Source of the DNA: Lepisosteus oculatus
Lineage: Eukaryota > Chordata > Actinopteri > Semionotiformes > Lepisosteidae
Assembly (NCBI RefSeq): GCF_040954835.1
Contig: NC_090706.1
Coordinates: 32,063,148 to 32,127,147, forward strand
Length of the DNA stretch: 64,000 bases
Direction: 5' to 3'
The translations under genes and the position numbers were made by a program. Under the pieces are notes generated by a model, which was given only the letters and a program-made list of their open reading frames with translations, was not told the origin of the DNA and searched no databases. Shown piece after piece: positions 38,400 through 52,302 of the stretch (the first letter of the stretch is position 1; each line of letters starts with the position of its first letter).

Positions 38400-39765
38400 A
38401 ACACCACTGTCTTTATTTTTTCCTTGTTTTCTGAAAGACTAAGAACCGACTAAAGAGAATGGAGCGAAACTGGCTGCCGTTTTTTTCTTTTTTTCCCTTA
38501 TTTAAATTCTATGTCATTCAATCTCTTGAGAGATTAAATTGTTTTAACCTAAATACAACAGTTTCAAATAAAGATCCCAAAGATGGGCTTTCACTTCAAC
38601 ATGTGCAACAGTATAGTGACAACAAACAGTTACAGGCTTCTCAACATATCACATTCGTAGTGCAAAACATCTAGTGATATTTCCTTTGACATGCATGCAG
38701 GTGTGTGTAAGGGGGCTGGCTGAGTGGGAAGAGCTGAAGATGAAGGAATGATATTCCATGTTGGTGGAGGTTGTTGGATTAAGAAAATAAAAAGCAGGAC
38801 AAGGTGGACTTTATCAAGTGCTTAAATGACACCGACTATGACTATCTGCAAAAGAAGAAAAGGTCCATGTTTGTGATCATTTACTCTGTGATCTTTCCAA
38901 GATGTTAAAACAGTCTGCTTACCCATTTCAATACATTCATCTTTTTTGAAGAGAATTGAGTGCAGGGCCTTTCTTGTGGATGTTTGTCTCTTAGCTTACC
39001 AGTTTACCTTTGTGATTGGAATACCAAGTACTTGAAATTGATAGCATCACCTTCCTGCCACAAGTTCCAAACAAAATAAAACCAACTTCTTGTCCAAGTC
39101 AGACCTAATTAATCAAGTGAGTGAGTTGAATTCATTAGGATTCCAACCAGATTTAAAATAATCATGTAAAAAGCAAGGCTGCAGTGCTTACATAGAAGAC
39201 TAGTCTGGTTTGTGCAAATCCCAGACGAAGTGTGAAGAGCTTAATTTGTCATGTTTTGGGCATGCAGTTCTTTTTAACTGCTAGTTTTTCCATGCGTGAT
39301 CCGATTTTCAGTTTTTGCCCCACTTGGGGTCAGGACTCCTCTGTTGCCACAGGTTTTGATTTGTTACTTTAGGGTGCATAAAAAATGTTTTTTCAGACAT
39401 TTTTGTATTGGTGATAAATGGAAATTTCTTCCACCCTGAAAGCATTGCTTCCAAAACAGTACAATCCAGAAAGGAAAAGCACATTGTCCTCAGTAGATGA
39501 ATGTGTTGTGAAAGATTGATAAATTAGAAAGCCAAAGAAATACTCATGCAGACAATATTTAATTCATCTTTAAAATGCATGGCTTATGTTTTGAAAGGCC
39601 ATCGACAATTTTTTCCTCATTGCTTATGCAAATACTTTTTTATCCATTAAATAATACGGCATGTCATTTTAAATTTCTTTGTGCATTTCATCATTTTCAT
39701 GGTTTGGTGAATTGATGGTTTGTTTGCATAGATAACGAAATGTACTAATGCCTTCACACAAAATG

Positions 39766-39771
39766 AATAAA
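39766..39771 (+). promoter_or_regulatory. Candidate distal NDST1 poly(A) signal
   Basis: AATAAA followed about 25 bases later by the GT-rich TGCTGCGTGTGG. It could mark the end of a long 3' UTR form. Confidence 0.35.
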
Positions 39772-40486
39772 CCATTTCTACACTTGAAACAGCTCCTGCT
39801 GCGTGTGGAACAAACGCACCATTTTTCTCTCCGTAACACTTCCTGGTCTCTACCCTTTTAATGTCAAGTTTAATTGTTCTTTTCTTTTCTAAATGAAATG
39901 GTCATGTATGCTTTTGCTAAAAAAGCAATCCCCTTTTTGCCAGAAGGGTTTTTAATAACAGGATCAATTATTTCCACTTGCTTCTGATGACCCAAACACC
40001 ACACTATGAATGCAAGAGAAAAACAGGAAAACTGAAAAATTCATATATTATAATTCACCTCTTGTTGTTTGTATTTTTAAAAGAACAGTGTGTACTGCAT
40101 TTTCTGTCAGTCTTGCTCATGTCATTTATAGCTTAAATATGTCGTTGCGTGAATTCAGTGTGATTCTTTACCATTTCTGGCAGATGTTTTTCTAGGTAAC
40201 TGCAGAAGAAACAATAGCTCCAGAAAGGTCTTTTAAAATGATGAGAGCAAGTGTACAAATTGGTGTTGCTCTATGATACAAAGACCTGTGTAGTATCTGT
40301 CTTGTAGTAATGTACTTTCCCTTTTACACTTCATCTTGTCTGACATGTTCAGGAGCCCTTCGCTGCTTGAACAGAAATATAATGCGAAACCAAATAATCA
40401 CATGCAACACGGAAAGCAGACAAATGACAAATTACTGTAAAACATGAAGATGATACCATTGCTTTAAACACTATCTACAGCAGTGA

Positions 40487-40552
40487 CAGAAAAGGCAATA
40501 ATCAGTGTCATGCATCTACATCGCTGGCAGAAAAGGCAATGATCAGTGTCAT
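40487..40552. repeat. Two-copy tandem duplication, period 41
   Basis: CAGAAAAGGCAATAATCAGT (40487) recurs with one change at 40528, followed in both copies by GTCAT. Confidence 0.75.
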
Positions 40553-42104
40553 ATGTCATGCTGTGGATGACTGACAGTAAAATCATCTCCTTTGAGATTT
40601 AGCCATGTCTGTTTAATGCTAACAGATGGTAATGAAATGACTAGCTGGGGAAGACTGTAACATTAGTAGATAGGAAACATTCAGGAGAGTTGGGAAGGTG
40701 TAGGTGTAGCTCTACACTAAAAAAGAGCTTTCTGGAACAAGAATTTAATCTCAAGGATTGAGCTGACTCGATTTGGACCTGACGTATAAAACACATTGAA
40801 GCAGCAAGGTGTCAGGAGTATACTACAGGCCACCAAATTCAGACAATTGTGCAGTATGTTGTCATGTATAATTGTTCATTTCAGGAGTCCTACATAATGA
40901 AATCAGGAAGTCTGAGGGGTAAGCTTGACCTTCGTCAAGAGACCAGAAAAAGAATTTGAGACCAGACTGCAGAGGTGAAGCGATCATCGGGCCTTTGTTT
41001 CAGCTGAAGTTCGGGTGTGATGTGGCAGCATGTGAGAAAAAGTTTTCTCTGCCCTGTCCCCCAGCTAGGTTCCTTTTATAGCCAGATATAAACAAGCCTT
41101 AGTCCAAACCACAATACCATGGCTGCTTCCTCATCTCGATGCATGTCCTCATCCATCGATTGAAAAGAAGATGGAGTGCCTTCCACCCTCCTTTCTCCAT
41201 TTCTCCATAGACACTCCTAATTTCTAATTGTCAGCAATCTACATATTAGTTACAGTATATCAGAATTATGTTTTTCAACAATAGCACAAAAAAAGTTAAG
41301 TGTAAGGAACTTTTTTAGGTATAGGGTTATCTATGGCTCTAGTTAACAGAGGACATAGGCCTGTTAGTAATGTTCTAATTACAATTATATATAAAAGATA
41401 AACTCCAATCCCTCAGATGTGTTTAGGACAAAGTGATGAACACAAAATATGTAGACTTTTCTCACATAGACTGGGAAAACAGTCAGGTACTGTACTATAT
41501 GTCAGCTGGTGAAAATGAAATGTTAAACGTGGCTAATAGGGCTAGCCAGGGAGAGCACCTGGTTGGGGGAGGCTTCTGGTACAGTACAGTAAGAAAAAGA
41601 GTCAGAAAACTATCATGCAACTTTGGTCATGATATAACCAAATATATCACAATATCATAATCATGCTTTTAATTAACTTATGACACTGTACTGGTGCAAA
41701 CAAAGGTGTACAATTTCAGGAAAGCAAAGGACCTGAAGGAAAGAGACAATTTTCTGACTGGACTTTTCTATCCTGACAAATTTTAGAAAATGTATAAGGA
41801 GAAAGAAAGTCACTTAATAAAGTGACTATAAATACAAGGATACAGTTGATAAAATGGAGTTTAATGAACTGCAAGCCCAGTTAAAAATCATATTAGTAGA
41901 GCTGGGAGAGAGAGAATATCACAGAAATGTAATTGATAGAAAATAATATTTCAATGAAAGCAAAAATGAATACATTTTTTTTCAATATCATAGCAGTATA
42001 AAAGAACAGTAAAGACTTAAAATGTCCCAGATCATGGGTGTCATTGTCAACATATGTTGGACTTAATATTTTGCTAATTAGCAAAACAATTTATATGAGT
42101 AACA

Positions 42105-42325
42105 CTTTATAATTACAGTCAACATGCACTCTATATTGTACCAAATTGTGTGTGTGTGTGGGGGGTAAACAGACAAACACACACTCATATAATGGCCAGT
42201 TTTCCCAGAAGCCCATTAACCTAGCTGTATGGCCAGAGGAAATCCATCTGAAAACAGGGAGAAAATAAAAACTCCACACAGATAGCACCCCAGGAATTGA
42301 ACCCAGGACCCAGGCATAGCTAGGC
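42105..42325 (-). repeat. tRNA-derived fish SINE, reverse copy
   Basis: Read on the plus strand it shows GGCCAGTTTTCCCAGAAGCC, AACTCCACACAGATAGCACC and GGAATTGAACCCAGGACCC, the complement of the SINE body and B box. A TG-run and G-run interrupt it near 42150. Confidence 0.8.
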
Positions 42326-43428
42326 ATAGCTTTTTCTCTTATATTTCTGAATTTTGAAACAACATTTTTAAAGCATCCTTAGTAACTATTTTATGTAATC
42401 AACAGAGTAATTCATGTTTAACATATACTTAAATGGTTCATGTGACACATCACAAATTCTAATTTCTGGTTCATTAATCAAAAAATCCAAGCACATGATT
42501 TAACTTGAAAAGCATGGCATTAATTCCTTCTCCTTTGAAGACCCTGTGCAGCCTATCCTCTGTGCTTTAGTCGTGGCATCTGAATTTACGCTCAATTACA
42601 GGAGACGCAGGGTAGATAAAAGACTACTTTAGCGGTCTCCAAGTTTTAGGATTTTAGAATTTACATAGCAGAGTTCAAAGGAGTAAAATGTCTTCTCTTG
42701 ACATATTTGGCTTAATATGTGCTGATGTGTGCATAATTTCTTTAAAGATCTGGTGCTTTATTATACAAATACTTCAATCACTGCTCATCTGGGATGTAAA
42801 TGCTATTTCCTTTCAAAAAAGGACTGCTGTGCTGTGCAGCTTTGACAATTTAAATCATTATTAACGTGGCAGCTACTACACTCAGTTTCTTGGCACTAAT
42901 AAGTCTTTCAAGATGCTGTTCTTATGAATCTATTACTGGGGTCCACTGTCAGGAGGTGGGGGGGTTGGACTGTACAGCACTGGGAAATCGCAGATGACAC
43001 TATTGAGAGACTCCTATATTAAATCCACCACTTGCAGAGACAGAAAATTGGATTGTTTCTGTCATGTTGCTATATTGAACTGTTTCTTTAAAAAAAAATA
43101 CAAAAATAAAAAAATCGTCACAATAGAAACATTGATCACGCACATAGTTTTCTCGTCAATTACTTGTTTAGGAGAAGAGGCAGGTTTTAAATGTTTATTA
43201 CATATTTTGATCACTTTTATTAAAAGCTGTTATGGGTCACTAGTAGTAGAAAAGTTGATTAACTTTATTCAAAATGATAAAAACTCTATAAATAACGCAA
43301 TGGACATACATTTCAGGCTTCCTTAGTAACACGTCTCAATGCATCAACAATAGTAAAGTGAAAAATTACGACCATTTTTTCATATAAAAGAAATTAATTT
43401 AAAATAATATTTTGATGCAGGTTCTGAC

Positions 43429-43477
<49 letters not shown>
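43429..43477. repeat. (ATT)n microsatellite
   Basis: About 16 uninterrupted trinucleotide units. The run of isoleucines in the overlapping open frame is an artefact. Confidence 0.95.
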
Positions 43478-43478
<1 letters not shown>

Positions 43479-43881
43479 CGATATATTTAAACAACACGAT
43501 ATCAACTACTGTTGCCCAACCTTTCGTTTTTTCTACCCATCTTGGGTATATTAGCAATATTGAATACGCTATTTTAATGTACTACAAACATAAAAACGAA
43601 TCAAATCTATATCAATTGATTAAGCACATTCCCTTCCAAACAAGCGCAATGTAACTATGAAGCGTCGTTAAAAAAAAGGTAGAGGTACAACGCGCCATAT
43701 TTGTGTGGGGCATTAAAAAGGACTGTATTTTACTATATTTTGGTTAATATTACTACAATTTTATATCGTTAATTTAATTCGATTTTGTTTTCAAAAATAT
43801 TAAAATACTACAAATAAAATATTCAATATACACTTTCTTAAAACAAATGTGTTTGTTAAAAGTATCAGAAAGGAAGAGAAT

Positions 43882-43940
43882 CACTTCCGGAAGACATCCT
43901 TGACCTTTCACACCGGTAGTTCTTTCCCCTTCCTTTCCTG
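43882..43940 (+). promoter_or_regulatory. RPS14: RPS14 core promoter: ETS palindrome and 5'TOP start
   Basis: CACTTCCGGAAG (43882-43893) is a double ETS/GABP site, typical of ribosomal protein promoters. About 28 bases downstream begins the pyrimidine tract TCTTTCCCCTTCCTTTCC (43921-43938), the expected form of a 5'TOP transcription start. There is no TATA box, as usual for this gene class. Confidence 0.65.
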
Positions 43941-43968
43941 TTTCGGCTCTGTACACAGGCACACATAG
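43922..43968 (+). other. RPS14: Probable noncoding exon 1 of RPS14
   Basis: Runs from the TOP tract to a candidate donor at 43969 (CATAG|GTAGGG). The start codon lies just inside the next exon, two bases after its acceptor, so a short noncoding first exon is needed, as in human RPS14. Exact ends are inferred. Confidence 0.45.
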
Positions 43969-46741
<2,773 letters not shown>

Positions 46742-46768
46742 ACTGTTCATTTTTTTTCTGTATCACTC

Positions 46769-46774
46769 AATAAA
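46769..46774 (+). promoter_or_regulatory. RPS14 poly(A) signal
   Basis: AATAAA 28 bases after the stop, giving the very short 3' UTR typical of ribosomal protein mRNAs. A T-rich, GT-containing stretch follows at about 46798-46830. Confidence 0.85.
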
Positions 46775-47110
46775 AACGTCAAATCCACTTTGCTCCGCTT
46801 TTCATGCCTTTGTTTTTGCACAGTTTATTCTCTAGATTTTCAGCTGCATTTCAAGGAAAATATAAATTTATGGATCAGGTGGTGTTCTCTTTCGAAGCTT
46901 ACCTTCACTATGTGGGTTTTTTGAAAATGAAAAATTGTGTATCTGAAACCAGGCAGTGAGCTAAAGTTCATAGTTGGAACTTTGATCGTCATAATGATTA
47001 GTAAAAATAAAAGGCAGAAAATTAACTGTTTAATTTCAAGTAATAGAATGACAGAACAAGGAAAGTAGATATTGCAAAGTGGAATACAGTTGTCTAACTT
47101 CGTTTTAAGT

Positions 47111-47250
47111 TCAGGTAGGTAGCTGTATTAGCATGCATAGACTGGAAAGGAACAAGTGAAAGTTTATTCCATGCTGTAAAGAAAACTCGGTTTTGCTGTG
47201 GAGCCTTCTTTAGGTGGGGAAGAAGGCTCTACAGCTGAAACATTGACTTT
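47111..47250. mobile_element. Penelope-like terminal repeat unit, worn copy
   Basis: Shares TTAGCATGCATAGACTGGAA and GAACAAGTGAAAGTTTATTCC with the other units, followed by the complement of the core (GCTGTGGAGCCTTCTT, 47195-47210). Nine bases later it reads forward again, AAGAAGGCTCTACAGC (47220-47235), then TGAAAC. The two core copies therefore face each other. Confidence 0.55.
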
Positions 47251-50073
47251 TACCTTGTAACTTTGCCTTAAGCTGTGCTAAAATCATTAGTTATAAAGTC
47301 CAAATATAAACCTTTGTAAAGGCATCAACATGACTTAAGGCAAAGCCTCACTATCACTTGGAGTGGAGGTATTTAAGCATATTTTTCCTTGACATTTGTA
47401 GTCCAGCAGGTGGCACTCTTACATCTGTATTCCATTCAGGAATCCCAAATGGAATAACTTGGCATAATGGATTTAACCCTGGTGTCTCCAGGACTGGTTC
47501 TGTTCAACCCAATCCAGTCAGTTTTGTTACATCCGAAGTTCTTTAAAAAATAATTTAACAGTTACCAAATAAAACCTACTAGACTGGGGAACCCCTGATG
47601 AAGATGTGATTTGTACTTTTACCATTTAAACTAAAAGGCCCTAAATAAGTACAATATTGCTACTATTAAGGTGTCAGGTATTTTGAAGATCAGCTTCATG
47701 TAGATGCTGTTTTTCACATACAGTACGTGAGATTCTACCCAATTAATATTTGTTCCCATAGTGTCATGTTTTATGACCAAATGAAAAAGAGGTTCAGAAT
47801 CCCTTGTGGTTAAAACTGTTAATGTCACAGATCTCATTTTTCATAGTTAATGTTAAGTGAAACTCTTCAGAAGACTTTTTCATTTAATTGCACAAACCCC
47901 TTCTCATAAAAATAAACCTAGACCTGTGATTGAAAAGAGTTATTTTTTTATTTTAAGGTTTAGGTCATTTGTTACTTGCCGTGATTCGGGAGTAATTGCA
48001 TCTCTTGTGTTGTTCAGTAAGTGTCATGATGTAGTTACATTGTGCTTCAGCAGGGACAATATATTAGCGCATCTGGCCATGAATCAGCCTCTTACCCTCA
48101 GTACGTTTCTCACCAACTGCACTCATGCTTTGATGGGAATTAGTCTCTGACTGGTTTTGTAGCACTACACTTGCCAAAATCTGCCGTTGGCAACCTAGTT
48201 TTCCAGCGGTTCTTTAACATTTATATATAATAGACAGGAATGGAACATTCTATGGTAGCAGTCAACAGTTTTGCAATTAGAGATATTTTCAGTTGAATGT
48301 CACTAGGTGGAGCTAATGTTTTTCTTCTACAGTGGCATTGAGAAAAGAAGTTTTAATTTTTAGTACTTTTTTCTCCTAATTACTGGCAAATTGGTCATAA
48401 ACATTTTAAATCGTTAAATTTTGTAATTGCTAATAGTGCAAAAAAAATCCTCACTCTTATAGTTTTCATTTTTTGTAATGGTAATCTCAGCTATTTAATC
48501 TTAATAAAAAAAATAGACTAAAAAGAGATGTAAGGTTCTAATCTCCTATTTTTCAGTTCTCTTTGCACTTTTAAGATACGCATGAGGAGCAGAGCTTAAG
48601 TTCCCTTAGAAACTTTCCGTGTTCATAATGACAAACATTGTATTTGGGAAAGTACCTCTCCAGAATAAAAGGACTCTACTTACAGGAATCACAATTTATG
48701 GAAAAATGCCATGGTTTCAGTTTCAGTCACAGCTGTATAATCTTCTGTATAATAAAATGTTTATTAATGTTGCCATTTGTACATTTGCAGCTCTCCCGTA
48801 TGTATTCTTTAAAACATGGCTCAGTCCGGAACTGAATTGCCTCTAAAAAAGGAGCAAAAAAAATGTAAAATATATTGGGATGGATAATTCATTTTTCTTT
48901 GTTCTTACATCAAAATCTCTTGTCAACATAATTAGCAAAAATGAGTAATGTACAAAAATATAAAATCTTCCTAATCCATATTTCATATGTACATTAAAAC
49001 TCTTCATAGTTAAGAATTTTAGTCAAGAAGTGTGTTCTAGTGTGTGACTTACACCTCTATTCACAAATCCCATAGCTTTATCAGTAGTGACATAACATGT
49101 TGCTGGGCAGTGGTTTTGTAGATTCCCCCTGTGTGCTTCATTATGAGAATATGGGAGTCTATAATGATTCAAAGTGGTGGAAATTTACTGCAATTCCAAA
49201 CTTTTATTTCCTTGTTTTCACTTCTACACTATAACATGCAACAGACACCACAGCATAAAACACCTTTTGGGCATTTGCAATGTCTTTATTCACACATATA
49301 TCATAAATCACAAGTAACAAAATGTCATACTCTAATCTTTTTTAATCTTGCACCTAAAGGGGAAATTGGTTACATTTCAGTGATTATTTTGTGCTACTTG
49401 TATTGGTGACAAACTGTTCAAATAAATACATATCCCTTGAGTAAAAAAACACTGTGCAGTGTTGCAGACATCCTGCATGTGATTTAGTGCTAAAGAAAGC
49501 TTTTGATGTTTTAAGTTTAATGAGCAAACAAGCGGACTGTATATTATTTCTGTGAAAAAGTGCAAACCTGGTGTGATTTCCCATAACATGAACTAACATG
49601 TTAAGGCAACAACTATTTTAGATTTATTTTGCTCTCATTTTCTTTGCTACAATGACATTGAAGCCAAATGAGTCAGGGAATTTTAATCAGGTTCACTTTC
49701 CTGGTTGTCTTTTCAGACACCCTTTTCCTAATTTACTTCATTTTAAAATCACTTTAATGTTCCTTGCCTGTATTGTAAAACATATTTTCAGAAATGGACT
49801 TTTATGCATTTTGTTTAGACCTTCCTGCATTTTGGTTACTTGATCACATTTCTCAAAGTACTTTCAGTCTGGAAGACTCATGAAAGTAAATGTTTCTTGC
49901 ACATGAAAAGGGTTTCAACCGTGTATCATTGGCCATTAACCCTTTCCTTTGAGGCTGCCCTGCCCTTTCAGCAGCAGTGAGCGATGTACTCTGAGAAGGA
50001 AGACAGTGAAAAAGGTGGAGGTTTGGGCAGGAAGCAGCAACCAATTGGTTATTAAGTAATCATTAATCATAGT

Positions 50074-50676
50074 GGGTCAGGTGCATCAGCATGCATAGGC
50101 TACAAAGGAACAAGTAAAGGTTTATTACATGCTGAAAAGAGAAAAAAGGAGACAACGTTTCAGCTGTGGAGCTTTCTTCAGGTGGGAGAATCCTTCTACG
50201 CCCACCTGAGCTACTTCTGCTGCTGCCTTCCTCTAAATCTTTTTCTAGATCTCTTCGTTGTTCCTTCTCTTCCTCCCTGGGCTACTTGCCCCCGTCTCTC
50301 ACTTAACCAGCATTCCATCTCTTCCCAGCGATCTGTTCCAAGACCAGGCTTTCTAACCACCTCCTATTCCTTTACAGATGCTGTTGTTATAATATCATTC
50401 CCAAAGGATTTTACCTGAAATTTAACACTTTTTCCTTTTACTCTGACACCACCCAGAGTAACACTCAGAGACTTCTACAACAATGTTTGCAGAAACTAAT
50501 GCTTTCTACCATTTTCTCCCTCAAACCACAGATTACCCTTCCTGACAACAACATCAAAGAAGCTAAGGAATCCTTATGGCTAACAGCTCCACATCATCTT
50601 CCCTTGATCACTACTCTCACACTAAGAAGGCTCCACAGCTAAAACTTTGTGTTTCCTTTCTTTTCTTTTCATCATA
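50074..50676. mobile_element. Penelope-like element remnant with inverted ends
   Basis: The left arm (50074-50182) carries CATCAGCATGCATAGGCTAC, then GTAAAGGTTTATTACATGCT and the antisense core ACGTTTCAGCTGTGGAGC. The right arm (50621-50673) carries the sense core AAGAAGGCTCCACAGCTAAA, then TTTGTGTTTCC. About 440 bases between them are not recognised. The 9-base repeat AATCATAGT on each side (50065-50073 and 50677-50685) fits a target-site duplication. No reverse transcriptase or GIY-YIG frame remains. Confidence 0.55.
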
Positions 50677-50845
50677 AATCATAGTCGTCTTTATCATTAA
50701 TGACTGAACAAATGTTTGTAAATACTTAGAAGAGAGATGGTGCCAAGAAAAGAGCAATGGCTAAATTCAACTAAGTGTAATGTTTTGACTGTTCTTGAAG
50801 CTGGAGTTCTGAAATATAGCTTTAATTGATTTCTTACTCTTCCTG

Positions 50846-51180
50846 CCTATCCATCCATCCTTCAATCTGTTATCAAAGAAAAGCTTTTTTGGAAGTGGAA
50901 GAGCAACTCAGACCCTAAGCCTGAATTACATGCCTCAGACTGGATCTTTAGCCTGGCTAATTCAGTTGATTGTAGGTCACACACAGATTCACAGACACAA
51001 ATAAGAAACATCAAATCACCTATGCAGCACATTTGTGGAATTTGGGAGAAATCTAAACTACTTATAAAAATCATGCAAGCTCAATGAGAACATGCAAACT
51101 CCACACAGACATCACTCAGTCTGGAACCAAATCTAAGACCCAAGAGCTGTGCGCTGTGTGGCAGGACAACTAATAACCAT
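50846..51180 (-). repeat. tRNA-derived fish SINE, reverse copy
   Basis: Starts with the complemented tail CCTATCCATCCATCCTTCAA. Further on are CATGCAAACTCCACACAGAC and GTGTGGCAGGACAACTAA. Confidence 0.75.
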
Positions 51181-51954
51181 TACTTTTCTGCTGTTTTTTA
51201 ATAATTTTAATCATTTTCTTATATAACCAAGGTAGCATTCCCAACACAATATAATGTCAACACACAGCCCTTGGTTTCATTGGTGACTGCACTGCCTGTA
51301 TACAAGTAGAGACAAAAGGGCTAGTGAGCATTTTCAGAAATGTAAACCATTCTTTGAGAACAAAGCAAAAACAATACATACTGTATTTCTTCAGACGAAC
51401 GCTTCAGCTGTTGGGTTGATCTGGATAACTAATACATGAGAAACAGCATTTCACTCAAATGTCACATTTTAGAAATTAAGTAAAGACTTTATAATCTGAT
51501 AAAGAGTGCTATTGAGGAACAGAAAAAATAAACAGGGAAATAAATTCAATAGTCTGGAAAAGTGCTAATTGAAACTTTGATTTCATGTTAGACCTTTGAA
51601 AACGTTTTCACTGAATCATAGTTAGGTGAACAATGAGTTTTCAGAAACCTAAGAAATTATAATTTCTTTTTCTACACAAAAACTGCATTTTTTCCTCAAA
51701 CCATGGTTTGTGTTGAACAAGGTAAATAGGCCAAAACCTTTATATGACTTTGGTGGTGCACAGAACTCTGTACATTTGAAACATTTTTAAATAATTGGTT
51801 TTCATCATAAAATAACAATTTGATAAGACTTTTTAGTAATACATTGTTATGCATGAACGCAGTTTGCCACAGTTATGATTTAAAAAGAGTGTCCAGAGAA
51901 ATGCTTGTGACTGTTAACATTTGACTCCAGCAGGTAATATTGAAGCATGATCAG

Positions 51955-52302
51955 AATGTATCTGAGCATCCATCCACTTTCTAATCCCAGTATCCAATAC
52001 AGGGTGACATGGGAGCCAGTGACTAACCTGGAAAGCAATGGTTGTAAGGCAGTAAACACACCGGACAGGGTGCTTGTCCATCACAGGGTACACAGGGGCA
52101 CAAACACACACTTATACCAGGGCTAATTTTATCAAAGCCATTTAATTTAATCATTAATCATGTCTTTGGACTATGCCAGGAAACCCACGTGAACATGAGG
52201 AGAACCATACAAACTCCACGCAGACAGCACCCCAGAAATTGAACCCAGATCCCCAAGTGAGGCAGCATTGTTAACCACTGCACCAACCTGCTGCCCCATA
52301 TT
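51955..52302 (-). repeat. tRNA-derived fish SINE, reverse copy
   Basis: Near full length: CATCCATCCACTTTCTAATC at the tail side, CAGGGTGACATGGGAGCCAG, then ACAAACTCCACGCAGACAGC, GAAATTGAACCCAGATCCCC and ACCACTGCACCAACCTGCTG at the head. Confidence 0.85.

Larger units (their letters stand above)
31772..39790 (+). other. NDST1: Probable long NDST1 3' UTR
   Basis: No coding exon or recognisable transposon is seen over 8 kb, whereas SINEs are frequent both upstream and downstream. This fits a long 3' UTR, as mammalian NDST1 also has one of several kilobases. Candidate poly(A) signals AATAAA lie at 32422, 33625, 38394 and 39766. The last two are followed by a T-rich or GT-rich stretch. The open frames at 31791-32211 on both strands are in a GC-rich UTR start with TCC/GAG repeats and are not genes. 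How much of this span is really transcribed is inference. Confidence 0.5.
39791..43880. other. Intergenic DNA between NDST1 and RPS14
   Basis: AT-rich, with no coding exon recognised. It holds a 41-base-period tandem duplication near 40.5 kb, a reversed SINE at 42.1 kb and an (ATT)n microsatellite at 43.43 kb. The open frame at 41433-41660 does not resemble a known protein. Confidence 0.7.

Noticed and set aside
41433..41660. 75-residue frame between NDST1 and RPS14
   Set aside because: No family resemblance, no convincing splice or promoter context, and codon composition like the surrounding AT-rich DNA.
43412..43654. 80-residue frame with a long isoleucine run
   Set aside because: It is produced by the (ATT)n microsatellite.
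50182..50418. 78-residue frame inside the Penelope-like remnant
   Set aside because: It shows no reverse transcriptase or endonuclease motifs, and the frame starts in the terminal repeat.
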